A stretch of DNA of 10,399 nt from contig QLUC01000058.1 of NCBI GenBank assembly GCA_018725275.1, forward strand, positions 1-10,399, written 5' to 3'. The stretch comes from Bacillota bacterium (GTDB lineage: Bacteria; Bacillota; UBA994). Within the stretch, counting starts at the first letter, position 1; each line of letters opens with the position of its first letter. Position numbers and translations under genes: made by a program. The notes beneath the pieces are model-generated. The model saw only the letters and a list, made by a program, of their open reading frames with translations. It did no database searches and was not told the DNA's origin. Positions 1-6,279 of this stretch are shown in pieces.

Positions 1-114
1 GCTGACTTAGTCCTACTGGAGGGTGACATCGAAGCGGTCCCGCCTCTGGGAATTAAGAACATGCGAGTGAAAATGACCATGGTGGCGGGGCGAGTAGTCT
101 TCGAGCGATCATGA
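1..114 (+). CDS. C-terminal end of an amidohydrolase (YtcJ-like, amidohydrolase family 3), 5' part outside window
   Basis: Frame 1 is open from the first base to the TGA at 112-114 and gives 37 residues. The segment ADLVLLEGDI, followed by PP, I-K and RVKMTMVAGRVVFE, is the usual C-terminal beta-sandwich ending of amidohydrolase family 3 (YtcJ-like) proteins, where a phrase like 'ADLVVLDxDIxxIPxxxIxxxxVxxTxVxGxVVYE' recurs. These enzymes are metal-dependent hydrolases of amide-type bonds; the substrate cannot be told from this piece, and the catalytic metal residues lie upstream of the window. The stop overlaps the next start in an ATGA arrangement (111-114), so the gene is translationally coupled to the deacetylase gene and belongs to the same operon. 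Family assignment rests only on the tail. Confidence 0.72.
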   Translation, partial: ADLVLLEGDIEAVPPLGIKNMRVKMTMVAGRVVFERS

Positions 115-908
115 TAAAGCAACTAATTATCAATGCCGACGATTTCGGGTTCACTTGGGGTGTTAGTCAGGGCATTGCCCTGGCCATGCAGCACGTTGTG
201 ACCTCCACCACCATTATGGGTAACTCTCCCGACCTGCCACGCCACCTGGAGTTGCTCCAAGGTTTATCGCATCGCGGATTCGGTGCACACCTTGTGCTGT
301 CGGCTGGTGCTCCTGTCCTGCCGAGTGAGCAGGTCCCAAGCCTCGTCAGGAACGATGGCTCTTTCCACCGCGATTTTCGTCAAGCTACGAGAATGGCAAA
401 CCCAAGAGAAGTCCTCCTCGAATGGCGTGCGCAAATGGAGAGGATCAGGCAATGTGGCGTAAGATTAACGCATATTGACAGTCATCACCATGTTCACTTG
501 GCTCCGGAACTAACGCGGGTCGCTATTCAACTGGCAGAGGAGTATGCTATCCCGGCTATCCGCAGGTTGACTGTGGGTGATGTGTGCCGGGAGGCAGGTT
601 TGTTGCGTAACGTAATGTTTTTGCCGTCCGTAGCCCGCTCGGCTATGTACATAGGTCAAAGTGGCCTCAAGTATCCGGAGAGGTTAATGTCACTTAGCGA
701 ACGCCATTTAAGTGCCCTCGCCAGACTAGCGCCTGGTATCTATGAGATGTTCTGCCACCCCGGATTTGTGGACCAGGAACTGGAGAAAAGAAGCTCCTTG
801 TTGTACGGTAGAGAAGAGGAGCTTCGCCTGCTTACAGCGCCGTCATTCGCCGAACGCTTACGCCAGAGCGGAGTCGAGCTGGTGAATTATGGTATTTTTG
901 GGGGGTGA
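111..908 (+). CDS. YdjC/ChbG family carbohydrate deacetylase
   Basis: The 265-residue protein has the length and motifs of the YdjC/ChbG family, metal-dependent enzymes that remove N-acetyl groups from chito-oligosaccharides and related amino sugars. Seen: the N-terminal strand with INADDFG (D10-D11), a histidine in GAHLVLSAG (H60), the THIDSHHHVH block (H121, D123, H125-H127, H129) and FCHPG (214-218). In the family, Asp and His residues from the first three blocks bind the metal. The start ATG overlaps the upstream stop (ATGA) with no strong Shine-Dalgarno site, so translation is probably coupled. The end runs into the patatin-like gene. No signal peptide is visible, so a cytosolic enzyme acting on imported or recycled sugars is likely. 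The exact substrate is not deducible, and chitobiose-operon neighbours are absent, so the symbol chbG is not given. Confidence 0.88.
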   Translation: MIKQLIINADDFGFTWGVSQGIALAMQHVVTSTTIMGNSPDLPRHLELLQGLSHRGFGAHLVLSAGAPVLPSEQVPSLVRNDGSFHRDFRQATRMANPREVLLEWRAQMERIRQCGVRLTHIDSHHHVHLAPELTRVAIQLAEEYAIPAIRRLTVGDVCREAGLLRNVMFLPSVARSAMYIGQSGLKYPERLMSLSERHLSALARLAPGIYEMFCHPGFVDQELEKRSSLLYGREEELRLLTAPSFAERLRQSGVELVNYGIFGG

Positions 909-913
909 GAAAA

Positions 914-1687
914 GTGGCTCTGCATCGGCGCGTAGGGTTGGCACTAGGTGGTGGGGGAGCGCGAGGCATAGCTCATATTGGGGTGTTGGCTGAACTAGAA
1001 GCGGAAAATATCCCGGTGCACTTGATTGCGGGCACGAGTGCCGGCAGTTTAGTTGGAGCCCTTTATGCGGCAGGACTCTCGCCTGACCAGTTGTTGGCCC
1101 TAGCTCAACGCACCACTTGGCGAGACCTAGTGCATCTGACGCTGCCGAGAGTGGGTTTGGTCAATGCGGAGCCCATGCAGACCTTGCTCAATGACATATG
1201 TGGCAATGGCAACATTGAGGATTTGCCAATACCATTTGCTGCCGTGACCTGCGACTTAGTGACAGGCCAAGAAGTCGTTATAACTAAGGGTAATATTGCT
1301 GCGGCGGTGCGCGCGAGTTGTTCTATCCCCGGGATCTTTGTGCCTGTCCCTCATGGAAACCATCTCTTGGTGGACGGTGGTTTGGTGAACGGTGTGCCGG
1401 TGAGCGTGGTTAAAAATATGGGGTCCAATCTGACCATTGCCGTGCGGTTGAATCAAGGGGTGACTCCATCTCAACATCTCCACAATATTTTTGGTATTCT
1501 CGCCCAGGCAGCCGAAATTGTGCAGCGCTCCCAGTACATGGCGGAGCCTGACATTCTCATTTCTCCCGACATAACCAATCACTCTATGGCCGATTTAAAT
1601 CGAGTGCTTCCGGCCTATTTTGCCGGTAGGGCGGCAACCCAAGCTGTTTTGCCCGACATCTTAGAAAACATGCGAAAGAGGGGATAG
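914..1687 (+). CDS. Patatin-like phospholipase family protein (RssA/YlbK-like)
   Basis: Serine acyl hydrolase of the patatin family, expected to cleave ester bonds of lipids with a Ser-Asp dyad. Seen, numbering from the GTG at 914 (257 residues): glycine-rich oxyanion loop GGGGARG (12-18), nucleophile elbow GTSAG with S42, and DGG with D154; the hydrophobic pattern is that of a compact single-domain bacterial patatin such as RssA or YlbK. No signal peptide or cyclic-nucleotide domain is present. The start is a choice. GTG 905-907 overlaps the preceding stop, but GTG 914 has a good Shine-Dalgarno match (GGGGGGTGA, ending at 908) five bases upstream, so it is preferred; starting at 905 would add three residues. 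It lies in the same operon as the deacetylase and the nucleoside phosphorylase. Its physiological substrate is unknown. Confidence 0.88.
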   Translation: MALHRRVGLALGGGGARGIAHIGVLAELEAENIPVHLIAGTSAGSLVGALYAAGLSPDQLLALAQRTTWRDLVHLTLPRVGLVNAEPMQTLLNDICGNGNIEDLPIPFAAVTCDLVTGQEVVITKGNIAAAVRASCSIPGIFVPVPHGNHLLVDGGLVNGVPVSVVKNMGSNLTIAVRLNQGVTPSQHLHNIFGILAQAAEIVQRSQYMAEPDILISPDITNHSMADLNRVLPAYFAGRAATQAVLPDILENMRKRG

Positions 1688-1689
1688 AG

Positions 1690-2481
1690 TTGAATTCCAT
1701 TGCCATTATCGGGGGTAGCGGTGTCTATAGCCCAGAGCTACTAGAAAAACCAATAGTGAAGACTGTATCCACGAAGTACGGACAGGCCTCTGTGGTTACC
1801 GGTCAATTCTTAGGGCGTGACATTGTTTTTATGCAACGCCATGGGCAGGGCCACAAGACCCCACCCCATATGATTAACTACCGGGCCAACATAGCTGCCC
1901 TCGCCCAGCTCGGGGTGAAGTATATTCTCGCGACCACGGCAGTAGGTAGCTTGAACCCCGATTTACCGCCGGGAACATTAGTACTGAGCGACCAAGTGCT
2001 AGATTTTACCAGAAATAGACCGGTAACCTTTTTTGACGGTGAAGAGAGGGGAGTCATCCATGTTGATTTCACCTATCCTTACTGTCCATCTTTGCGCCAG
2101 CAAGTTCTGTGTGCTGCCGGGGAATGCGGCCTGCCCTTAGTTGACGGCGGGACTTATGTTTGTTTTGAAGGCCCCCGTTACGAGACAGCAGGGGAGATAC
2201 GGATGTTTCGCCAGCTAGGCGGCGACATAGTGGGCATGACTGCTATGCCGGAGGCGATTCTCGCCCGCGAAGCAGAAATGTGTTATGTGGGCGTTTCTAT
2301 GGTCACAAATTTCGCCGCAGGCATTACTGCGCGCTCACTTTCTCACGCCGAGGTGCTCGATTGCATGGCGGCTAATGCGGTCAGATTGCGCAGTCTCATG
2401 GAGAAGAGCCTGATGACAATTGACTCTCTGCATAGTTGCACTTGTCATTCTGCGGTGACGGCGGAATCTGCAGAACAATAA
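1690..2481 (+). CDS. MTAP-family purine nucleoside phosphorylase, probably 6-oxopurine (methylthioinosine/inosine) specific
   Basis: Phosphorolytic enzyme of the PNP/MTAP family, 263 residues, which splits a purine (or 5'-methylthio-purine) nucleoside with phosphate into base and (methylthio)ribose-1-phosphate in the cytosol. Seen: IIGGSGVY (6-13) and RHGQGH (50-55) of the phosphate site, TAVGSL (83-88), EGPRYET (160-166), and MTAMPEA (183-189) with the methionine/glutamate that hold the ribose. The base-binding stretch reads VTNFAAG (205-211), with N207 and A209 where human MTAP has two Asp that recognise 6-aminopurines. Family knowledge (Pseudomonas MTI phosphorylase and classic PNPs) links this change to 6-oxopurines, so hypoxanthine/guanine nucleosides are the likely substrates. 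The start is TTG at 1690, two bases after the upstream stop, with GAGGGG at 1678-1683 at six-base spacing. A Cys-containing tail of about 20 residues follows the conserved core. Confidence 0.88.
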   Translation: MNSIAIIGGSGVYSPELLEKPIVKTVSTKYGQASVVTGQFLGRDIVFMQRHGQGHKTPPHMINYRANIAALAQLGVKYILATTAVGSLNPDLPPGTLVLSDQVLDFTRNRPVTFFDGEERGVIHVDFTYPYCPSLRQQVLCAAGECGLPLVDGGTYVCFEGPRYETAGEIRMFRQLGGDIVGMTAMPEAILAREAEMCYVGVSMVTNFAAGITARSLSHAEVLDCMAANAVRLRSLMEKSLMTIDSLHSCTCHSAVTAESAEQ

Positions 2482-2497
2482 TAAGGAGGCGTTTAGA

Positions 2498-3358
2498 ATG
2501 ATAAGAACTAACAAAGATAAGCTAGTGATGATTAGCGTGCAAGGGGAGATTTGTCATCCTAAGGCAGTGGCCCCATACCGGGTCACTGTCGAGGGCCGTC
2601 CGGTGGTGTTGCCCGGGACTGGTGGAATCACCTACAGTCACAAGATCGGGGATTCATGCATGGATTTGGCTGGAGATCATGTGGAGCCGGGAGTATCGGC
2701 GACGCGATCTATAGAGAATGAAAATGGCGGCTTCAATACCCTAGCCTGTGTGGGTAACGTAGCGAAAGTAGTGAGTGGAGATGCTAAGAATGCCTTGGGT
2801 TACGTTACGGGGACCCACGGCGGAGCTGAGCATGTGCTCATGTATTTTGGCAAAGAAGCGTTGGAGAATCTCGCCGTTGGTGACAAAATACTCGTAAAAA
2901 GTATCGGACAAGGCCTCAGGTTACTCGACTTTCCGACTATTGCCGTCATGAACCTAGACCCGGAGTTGCTTACAAAGATGGGCATGCTAATCTCGGCTGA
3001 TGGAAAGTTGGAGGTGCCGGTGGCAGCAGAGGTGCCCGCATACTTGATGGGATCAGGCATTGGTGCTAATACCGCTTATCGGGGGGATTACGACATTATG
3101 ACCCACGATAAAGCAGCATACGAAAAATTCAACCTAGGCAAACTCCGCTTTGGCGATATTGTGGCCCTCATGGATTGCGATACGATGTATGGGCGGGGGT
3201 ACTTGTCGGGTGCCGTAACTATCGGTGTGGTGATACACTCTGACTGTGTATTGACAGGCCACGGGCCAGGCGTAACAACTCTCTTGACCTGCAAGGAAGC
3301 ACTCATTCGTCCGGTAATCACCGAGAAGGCGAACATAGCCGATTACCTTGGCGTCTAG
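2498..3358 (+). CDS. DUF4438 domain-containing protein, function unknown
   Basis: The 286-residue protein is recognised as a member of the DUF4438 family, known from Thermotogae and Clostridia and without an established function. It has no signal peptide or membrane segment. Features seen: a beta-rich N-terminal part with LPGTGGITYSHKIGD (38-52), a GYVTGTHGGAEH segment (101-112), MGSGIGA (184-190), and a C-terminal block with MDCD (225-228), GRGY (232-235), a VVIHSDC strand (244-250) and GHGPG (254-258). The clustered Gly, Asp and His residues would suit a ligand or metal site, but that is inference. Translation starts at ATG 2498 after a strong AAGGAGG (2482-2489 region), 16 bases after the phosphorylase stop, so it is co-transcribed with it and is the last gene of the operon before a strong terminator. 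The strong ribosome binding site suggests higher expression than its upstream neighbours. Confidence 0.82.
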   Translation: MIRTNKDKLVMISVQGEICHPKAVAPYRVTVEGRPVVLPGTGGITYSHKIGDSCMDLAGDHVEPGVSATRSIENENGGFNTLACVGNVAKVVSGDAKNALGYVTGTHGGAEHVLMYFGKEALENLAVGDKILVKSIGQGLRLLDFPTIAVMNLDPELLTKMGMLISADGKLEVPVAAEVPAYLMGSGIGANTAYRGDYDIMTHDKAAYEKFNLGKLRFGDIVALMDCDTMYGRGYLSGAVTIGVVIHSDCVLTGHGPGVTTLLTCKEALIRPVITEKANIADYLGV

Positions 3359-3361
3359 GAC

Positions 3362-3404
3362 AAAGCTAAAGGCTACCCGCGTATGGGTAGCCTTTAGCTT
3401 TTTT
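3362..3404 (+). terminator. Intrinsic terminator of the amidohydrolase-DUF4438 operon, between convergent genes
   Basis: A perfect 17-bp inverted repeat (3362-3378 with 3385-3401) flanks a 6-base loop, GCGTAT, and the 3' arm runs into TTTTTT (3399-3404). It lies 4 bases after the DUF4438 stop and 6 bases before the mgtE stop on the other strand. Read from the minus strand, the T-tract is only TTT followed by G, so termination of mgtE by the same hairpin is possible but would be less canonical. Confidence 0.93.
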
Positions 3405-3409
3405 GATGG

Positions 3410-4768
3410 TTACATTAGGTACTCTAAGAACAGAGAAGCGATGGAGAAGAAAATCAGCAGGCCGGTTGCATCCTTGATCGAGGTCACCATGGGGCCTGAG
3501 CCATAGGCGGGATCAAGCCCTAATCTTGTAAATAGGAGGGGTATAAGCGTGCCGAAAATAGTTCCGACGGTGACCGTAGCAAACATTGCTGTTCCCACGA
3601 CGAAGCCTAGCATAGGCAGTTGCTGCCAAATGGCGACCACTATACCTATCGTAACGCCACACACTGTGGCCATTGCGAAGCCAACCTTTACTTCCTGGGC
3701 AAAGTAGCCCCATTGTTCCCTTTTTTCAATTTCTCCTGTCGCTAGGCCGCGTACAAAGACCGTGGAGGCCTGCGTAGCAGCATTCCCGCCCATGTCCATG
3801 ATCACTGGGATGAAAAGGGCCAAGATTACCACCGTCTGGATCGCTTCGGTATATGCACCGACAATGCTTCCACTGAGCAGGCCGGCAAAGAGAGTGATAA
3901 CCAGCCAGGGCAGACGCTGAGCGACTTTCTTAAAAACCGGAGCAGCAACCGGGTCAATGTTCTCCATGCCTGAAGCGCCCCGGCTACGGTAGATGTCCTC
4001 TGTTGCTTCTTCTTGCAGAACGTCAAGGATATCATCCACAGTGATTATGCCAAGGAGATTCTGGCAAGCATCAACCACAGGCACGGCTAGGAGGTCATAT
4101 TTAGAAACTATTTTGGCGACATCTTCTTGGTCCGCCTCAGGCGTCACCGTTATAAGATTATCTTCCATAATGCTTTGTAGGGTGGACGTTGGAGTGGCGA
4201 AAAGTAGTTGGCGCAAGCTGACTACGCCGACTAAGCGTTCTTGCGACGTGACATAGACATAGTAGAGGCTTGATTTTGACTCCGCCGTCAGACGTAGGGA
4301 GGCGATGGCCTCATCGGTGGTCTGATGCTGGTCAAGGGAGAGAAACTCTGTCGTCATCAAACCGCCCGCGGTGTTCTCCGGATATACCAGTAGTTCCTTA
4401 ATTTCTTTGGCTTCGTCAAACGGCATGAGACTCAATACAGCTTGGGCTTCAGCGGGGTTTAATTCGCCGATAAAGTCGGCAATGTCGTCTGAGGACATCT
4501 CGTCAAGAATTTCCGTGGCCTTTGCCGGGTCAAGTTCGGCCAGGAGTGGCTGCTGCATCCTAGGTTCAAGATGTTCAAACACACGTGCGCCAACCTCATG
4601 GGATAGGCGCAGAAACAGGATTATTTGGTCGGAGAGTTCTAGCTGAGCGAGAAGTTCGGCGAGGTCGGCCGGTTGCATCCCCTCGACTAGACGATCGAGA
4701 ACAGAAAGTCGCCCGTGAGCGATCGCTGCCCTAATCTCGTGCAGAATGTTTTCTTGTGTCCAAGTCAA
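3410..4768 (-). CDS. mgtE: MgtE magnesium transporter (N domain, CBS pair, membrane channel)
   Basis: Mg2+-gated Mg2+ channel of the cytoplasmic membrane, 452 residues, the normal length. Domains in order: helical MgtE_N superhelix (about 20-125, with the EMSSDDIADFIGELNP repeat region), two CBS domains (about 136-190 and 200-255) that sense intracellular Mg2+, a connecting helix (about 256-282) and five membrane helices (about 285-450). The pore signature is PVIMDMGGNAATQ (321-333), and D433 in TSIKDATGLL matches the Asp of the Mg2+ selectivity site in Thermus MgtE. The start is TTG at 4768-4766, chosen because GAGGAGG (4782-4776) sits seven bases upstream; no in-frame ATG is as well placed. 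It is preceded by its own promoter and a structured leader, and is convergent with the DUF4438 operon. Function is secure from family and motifs. Confidence 0.95.
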   Translation of the reverse strand: MTWTQENILHEIRAAIAHGRLSVLDRLVEGMQPADLAELLAQLELSDQIILFLRLSHEVGARVFEHLEPRMQQPLLAELDPAKATEILDEMSSDDIADFIGELNPAEAQAVLSLMPFDEAKEIKELLVYPENTAGGLMTTEFLSLDQHQTTDEAIASLRLTAESKSSLYYVYVTSQERLVGVVSLRQLLFATPTSTLQSIMEDNLITVTPEADQEDVAKIVSKYDLLAVPVVDACQNLLGIITVDDILDVLQEEATEDIYRSRGASGMENIDPVAAPVFKKVAQRLPWLVITLFAGLLSGSIVGAYTEAIQTVVILALFIPVIMDMGGNAATQASTVFVRGLATGEIEKREQWGYFAQEVKVGFAMATVCGVTIGIVVAIWQQLPMLGFVVGTAMFATVTVGTIFGTLIPLLFTRLGLDPAYGSGPMVTSIKDATGLLIFFSIASLFLEYLM

Positions 4769-4774
4769 TAATAA

Positions 4775-4800
4775 CCCTCCTCATTTGCTAGCTAAGAGGG
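4775..4800 (-). promoter_or_regulatory. Hairpin masking the mgtE ribosome binding site
   Basis: On the minus strand, CCCTCTT (4800-4794) can pair with AGGAGGG (4781-4775) in seven consecutive pairs, one of them G-U, around a 12-base loop. The 3' arm contains most of the Shine-Dalgarno GAGGAGG (4782-4776) of mgtE. Folding would therefore block initiation at the TTG start, while melting or a competing upstream pairing would free it. The pairing is directly visible; its use in regulation is inference. Purine-rich GGAG/GGAGG segments further upstream in the leader could compete for the CCCTC arm. Confidence 0.5.
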
Positions 4801-4813
4801 CCCTCACAGCGTA

Positions 4814-4882
4814 GGTGCATGTGGGGAGCCTCCGGGTTCCGCGACATCCGCTTTTCGACCTCCGTCTCCGTCCACATGCACC
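4814..4882 (-). ncRNA. Candidate structured leader RNA element upstream of mgtE
   Basis: A perfect 11-bp inverted repeat (4814-4824 with 4872-4882) encloses 47 bases. The stem can continue inward with GGAG/CTCC (4825-4828 with 4866-4869) after a two-base bulge. It lies within the predicted mgtE transcript, starting roughly a dozen bases after the inferred transcription start and ending about 45 bases before the start codon. The enclosed strand is purine-rich on the mgtE-sense strand. No T-tract follows, so it is not a simple terminator. It does not match the M-box (ykoK) magnesium riboswitch consensus as I remember it. It could be a new leader motif, a protein-binding RNA, or a dispersed palindromic repeat that landed here. 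Confidence 0.45.
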
Positions 4883-4900
4883 ACCACCTTTCGTCTGTTC

Positions 4901-4929
4901 AGTATAGCACTGCGCGAATGACTAGTCTA
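4901..4929 (-). promoter_or_regulatory. Sigma-A type promoter for mgtE
   Basis: On the minus strand, TAGACT (4929-4924, four of six matches to TTGACA) is separated by exactly 17 bases from TATACT (4906-4901, five of six matches to TATAAT). Transcription would start near 4894, giving a leader of about 125 nt before the mgtE TTG codon. The first three bases of the -35 box are also the stop codon of the small upstream gene, so mgtE has its own promoter rather than depending on that gene. Confidence 0.6.
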
Positions 4930-5106
4930 GGTGCGATTGGTGTGGCGGAGGGTATCTTTGAGATGCCGGTGCCTCGCGGGGCGATACTTGGCTACCAGAC
5001 CCCGACTTTTCTTGCCGCTGTCGGCGCGCTCAATGATGCCAAGTTCTTCGGCGAGTTCAAAGCGGTATTTTTCGACGTCCTCTGTTTGTTGTCTATGTTC
5101 TTTCAT
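4927..5106 (-). CDS. Small basic protein, 59 residues; N-terminus resembles small acid-soluble spore proteins
   Basis: A short minus-strand frame runs from ATG 5106 to TAG 4927 and encodes 59 residues, with GAGGTG five bases before the ATG. Codon choice is like that of the neighbouring genes. The N-terminal half contains EKYRFELAEELGI (12-24), very like the first helix of alpha/beta-type SASPs and relatives (KYExAxELGI). The second half (ADSGKKSRGLVAKYRPARH onward) is rich in Arg, Lys and His and lacks the GGxMV(R/K)xMI helix of classic SASPs, so it is either a divergent DNA-binding spore protein or an unrelated small basic protein. A possible forespore-type promoter lies just upstream. It is followed by, but probably not co-regulated with, mgtE. 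That it is a gene is fairly likely; the spore role is a guess from the motif. Confidence 0.6.
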   Translation of the reverse strand: MKEHRQQTEDVEKYRFELAEELGIIERADSGKKSRGLVAKYRPARHRHLKDTLRHTNRT

Positions 5107-5122
5107 AATTTCACCTCACAGG

Positions 5123-5151
5123 CAGTATGCCTATTGATGAGAAATTGATGC
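5123..5151 (-). promoter_or_regulatory. Possible forespore (SigG/SigF-like) promoter for the 59-residue gene
   Basis: On the minus strand, GCATC (5151-5147) is followed after 17 bases by CATACTG (5129-5123). The SigG consensus is approximately G(C/T)AT(A/G), 17-18 bases, CATnnTA, so the match is good but not perfect (last base of each box differs). Transcription would start close to 5116, leaving a leader of about ten bases that just includes the ribosome binding site, which is tight. The call is supported mainly by its agreement with a SASP-like product. Confidence 0.3.
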
Positions 5152-5226
5152 TTCAAGGGCAGGATACTCTCTTTGTCTAGAGAATGTTATAAGGGTACAG
5201 AATTGAGTGCGGGGGAGGGAGACAAC

Positions 5227-6279
5227 ATGGAGAGCAAGGAATTCTTGAAGCTCATGGTTGAGCAAACTGGGGTATCAGGTTTTGAAAACCCGGTAGCTGA
5301 GGTAATAAAAAAGGCTTTCGCCACCGTGGCGGATGATGTCTGCACCGATGTCTTAGGAAATGTCATTGCCCGAAAGCAGGGTGAAGGCGACGAGCGGATC
5401 TCAATTATGTTAGCCGCTCATATGGATGAAATAGGGATGATGATTACCAAGATTGAAGAGGGCGGGTTTTTGAAGTTTATCGCCATCGGGGGCATAGACC
5501 AACGGACTTTGGTGGCCCAAGAAGTGAAAGTGCATGGCAAACGCGATGTTCTTGGCATTATTGGCATGAAACCGCCCCATTTGTTATCTCCGGAAGAAGT
5601 CGGCGCAGCAATTAAAATGCAGGACATGGTGATTGACTTGGGGCTCCCAATTGAACAGGTGAAGGAGTTAGTCACCGTAGGTGACTTGGTAACTGTGCAT
5701 CGCCCGTTTATCGCCTTGGCGGGTGACTTTGTGGCGGGCAAGGCCATGGACGACCGGGCTGCGGTGGCCGTCCTTTTGGAGTGCCTGCAGGAACTGCAGA
5801 AAATACGCCACAAGGCTGATGTGTATGCGGTGGCTACTGTTCAAGAAGAAGTAGGGCTCAGGGGAGCTCTAGTGAGCACCTATCACATCGCGCCCCAAAT
5901 TGGCATTGCCATTGATGTCTGCCACGGCGAAATGCCCGGAGTGCCGGAACAGGATACCGCACCTATGGGCAAGGGACCTAACATCGCTCTCGGCGCCAAT
6001 ATTCATCCCAAGCTGTATGAGCGCCTGGTTGAGGTGGCTAAGGAGCACAACATTCCTTATACCATCGACCCTGTGCCTGGGCCTTCGGGCACTGATGCCT
6101 GGGCTATGCAAGTAACCCGCTCCGGTGTCCCTACTGCCTTGGTGTCACTACCGCTCCGGTACATGCATACTTCGGTAGAGACCTTGTCGATGGCCGATGT
6201 GAAATCCACAGGGAGACTTTTGGCCTACTTTATTGCCAGCATAGATAAGTCATTCGTGGAGGGATTGTTATGCTATTAA
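5227..6279 (+). CDS. M42 family metallo-aminopeptidase, copy 1 (YsdC/TET-like)
   Basis: Cobalt/zinc aminopeptidase of family M42, 350 residues. Such enzymes assemble into hollow dodecameric (TET) particles that trim peptides in the cytosol. The full catalytic set is visible: LAAHMDE (H65, D67), MDDR (D175-D176), TVQEEVGLRGA (E207-E208), IAIDV (D230) and YMHTS (H314). The region between about 70 and 165 is the inserted PDZ-like dimerisation domain typical of the family, containing GIIGMKPPHL (110-119). The ATG at 5227 is chosen because GGGGGAGGGAG (about 5211-5221) is a correctly spaced ribosome binding site; an in-frame TTG at 5173 lacks one. It is the first of three overlapping M42 genes, ending 10 bases inside copy 2. 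It ends with CHGEMPGVPEQD after the metal Asp. The substrate side chain preference (Glu/Asp, Lys or Leu) cannot be deduced. Confidence 0.92.
   Translation: MESKEFLKLMVEQTGVSGFENPVAEVIKKAFATVADDVCTDVLGNVIARKQGEGDERISIMLAAHMDEIGMMITKIEEGGFLKFIAIGGIDQRTLVAQEVKVHGKRDVLGIIGMKPPHLLSPEEVGAAIKMQDMVIDLGLPIEQVKELVTVGDLVTVHRPFIALAGDFVAGKAMDDRAAVAVLLECLQELQKIRHKADVYAVATVQEEVGLRGALVSTYHIAPQIGIAIDVCHGEMPGVPEQDTAPMGKGPNIALGANIHPKLYERLVEVAKEHNIPYTIDPVPGPSGTDAWAMQVTRSGVPTALVSLPLRYMHTSVETLSMADVKSTGRLLAYFIASIDKSFVEGLLCY

Noticed and set aside
1256..1582. Minus-strand open frame of 108 residues inside the patatin-like gene
   Set aside because: It overlaps fully with a gene whose catalytic motifs are intact; the His/Arg-rich product is typical of an antisense shadow.
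4814..4882. The long inverted repeat as a transcription terminator of the 59-residue gene
   Set aside because: Neither strand has a T-tract after the stem, and the long loop is unlike an intrinsic terminator.
4769..4900. M-box (ykoK) magnesium riboswitch upstream of mgtE
   Set aside because: It was expected from the gene, but the conserved M-box segments I remember are not visible and the leader is short. A covariance search would settle it.
4819..5148. Plus-strand open frame of 109 residues across the mgtE leader and the small gene
   Set aside because: It has no ribosome binding site, reads through the inverted repeat, and is antisense to the 59-residue gene, which has a good site and a recognisable helix motif. 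Its composition is not protein-like.
5134..5193. TTGATG repeats and TTATAAG as promoter boxes for the peptidase operon
   Set aside because: No pair of -35 and -10 boxes has an acceptable spacing of 16-18 bases with good matches, so the operon's promoter could not be placed.
5173..5226. TTG at 5173 as the start of M42 copy 1
   Set aside because: There is no Shine-Dalgarno site before it and the added residues match nothing in the family; ATG 5227 has a strong, well-spaced site.
5418..5813. Minus-strand open frame of 131 residues inside M42 copy 1
   Set aside because: It is a shadow of the well-supported peptidase frame, rich in Ser/Pro/Ile with no family resemblance and no ribosome binding site.
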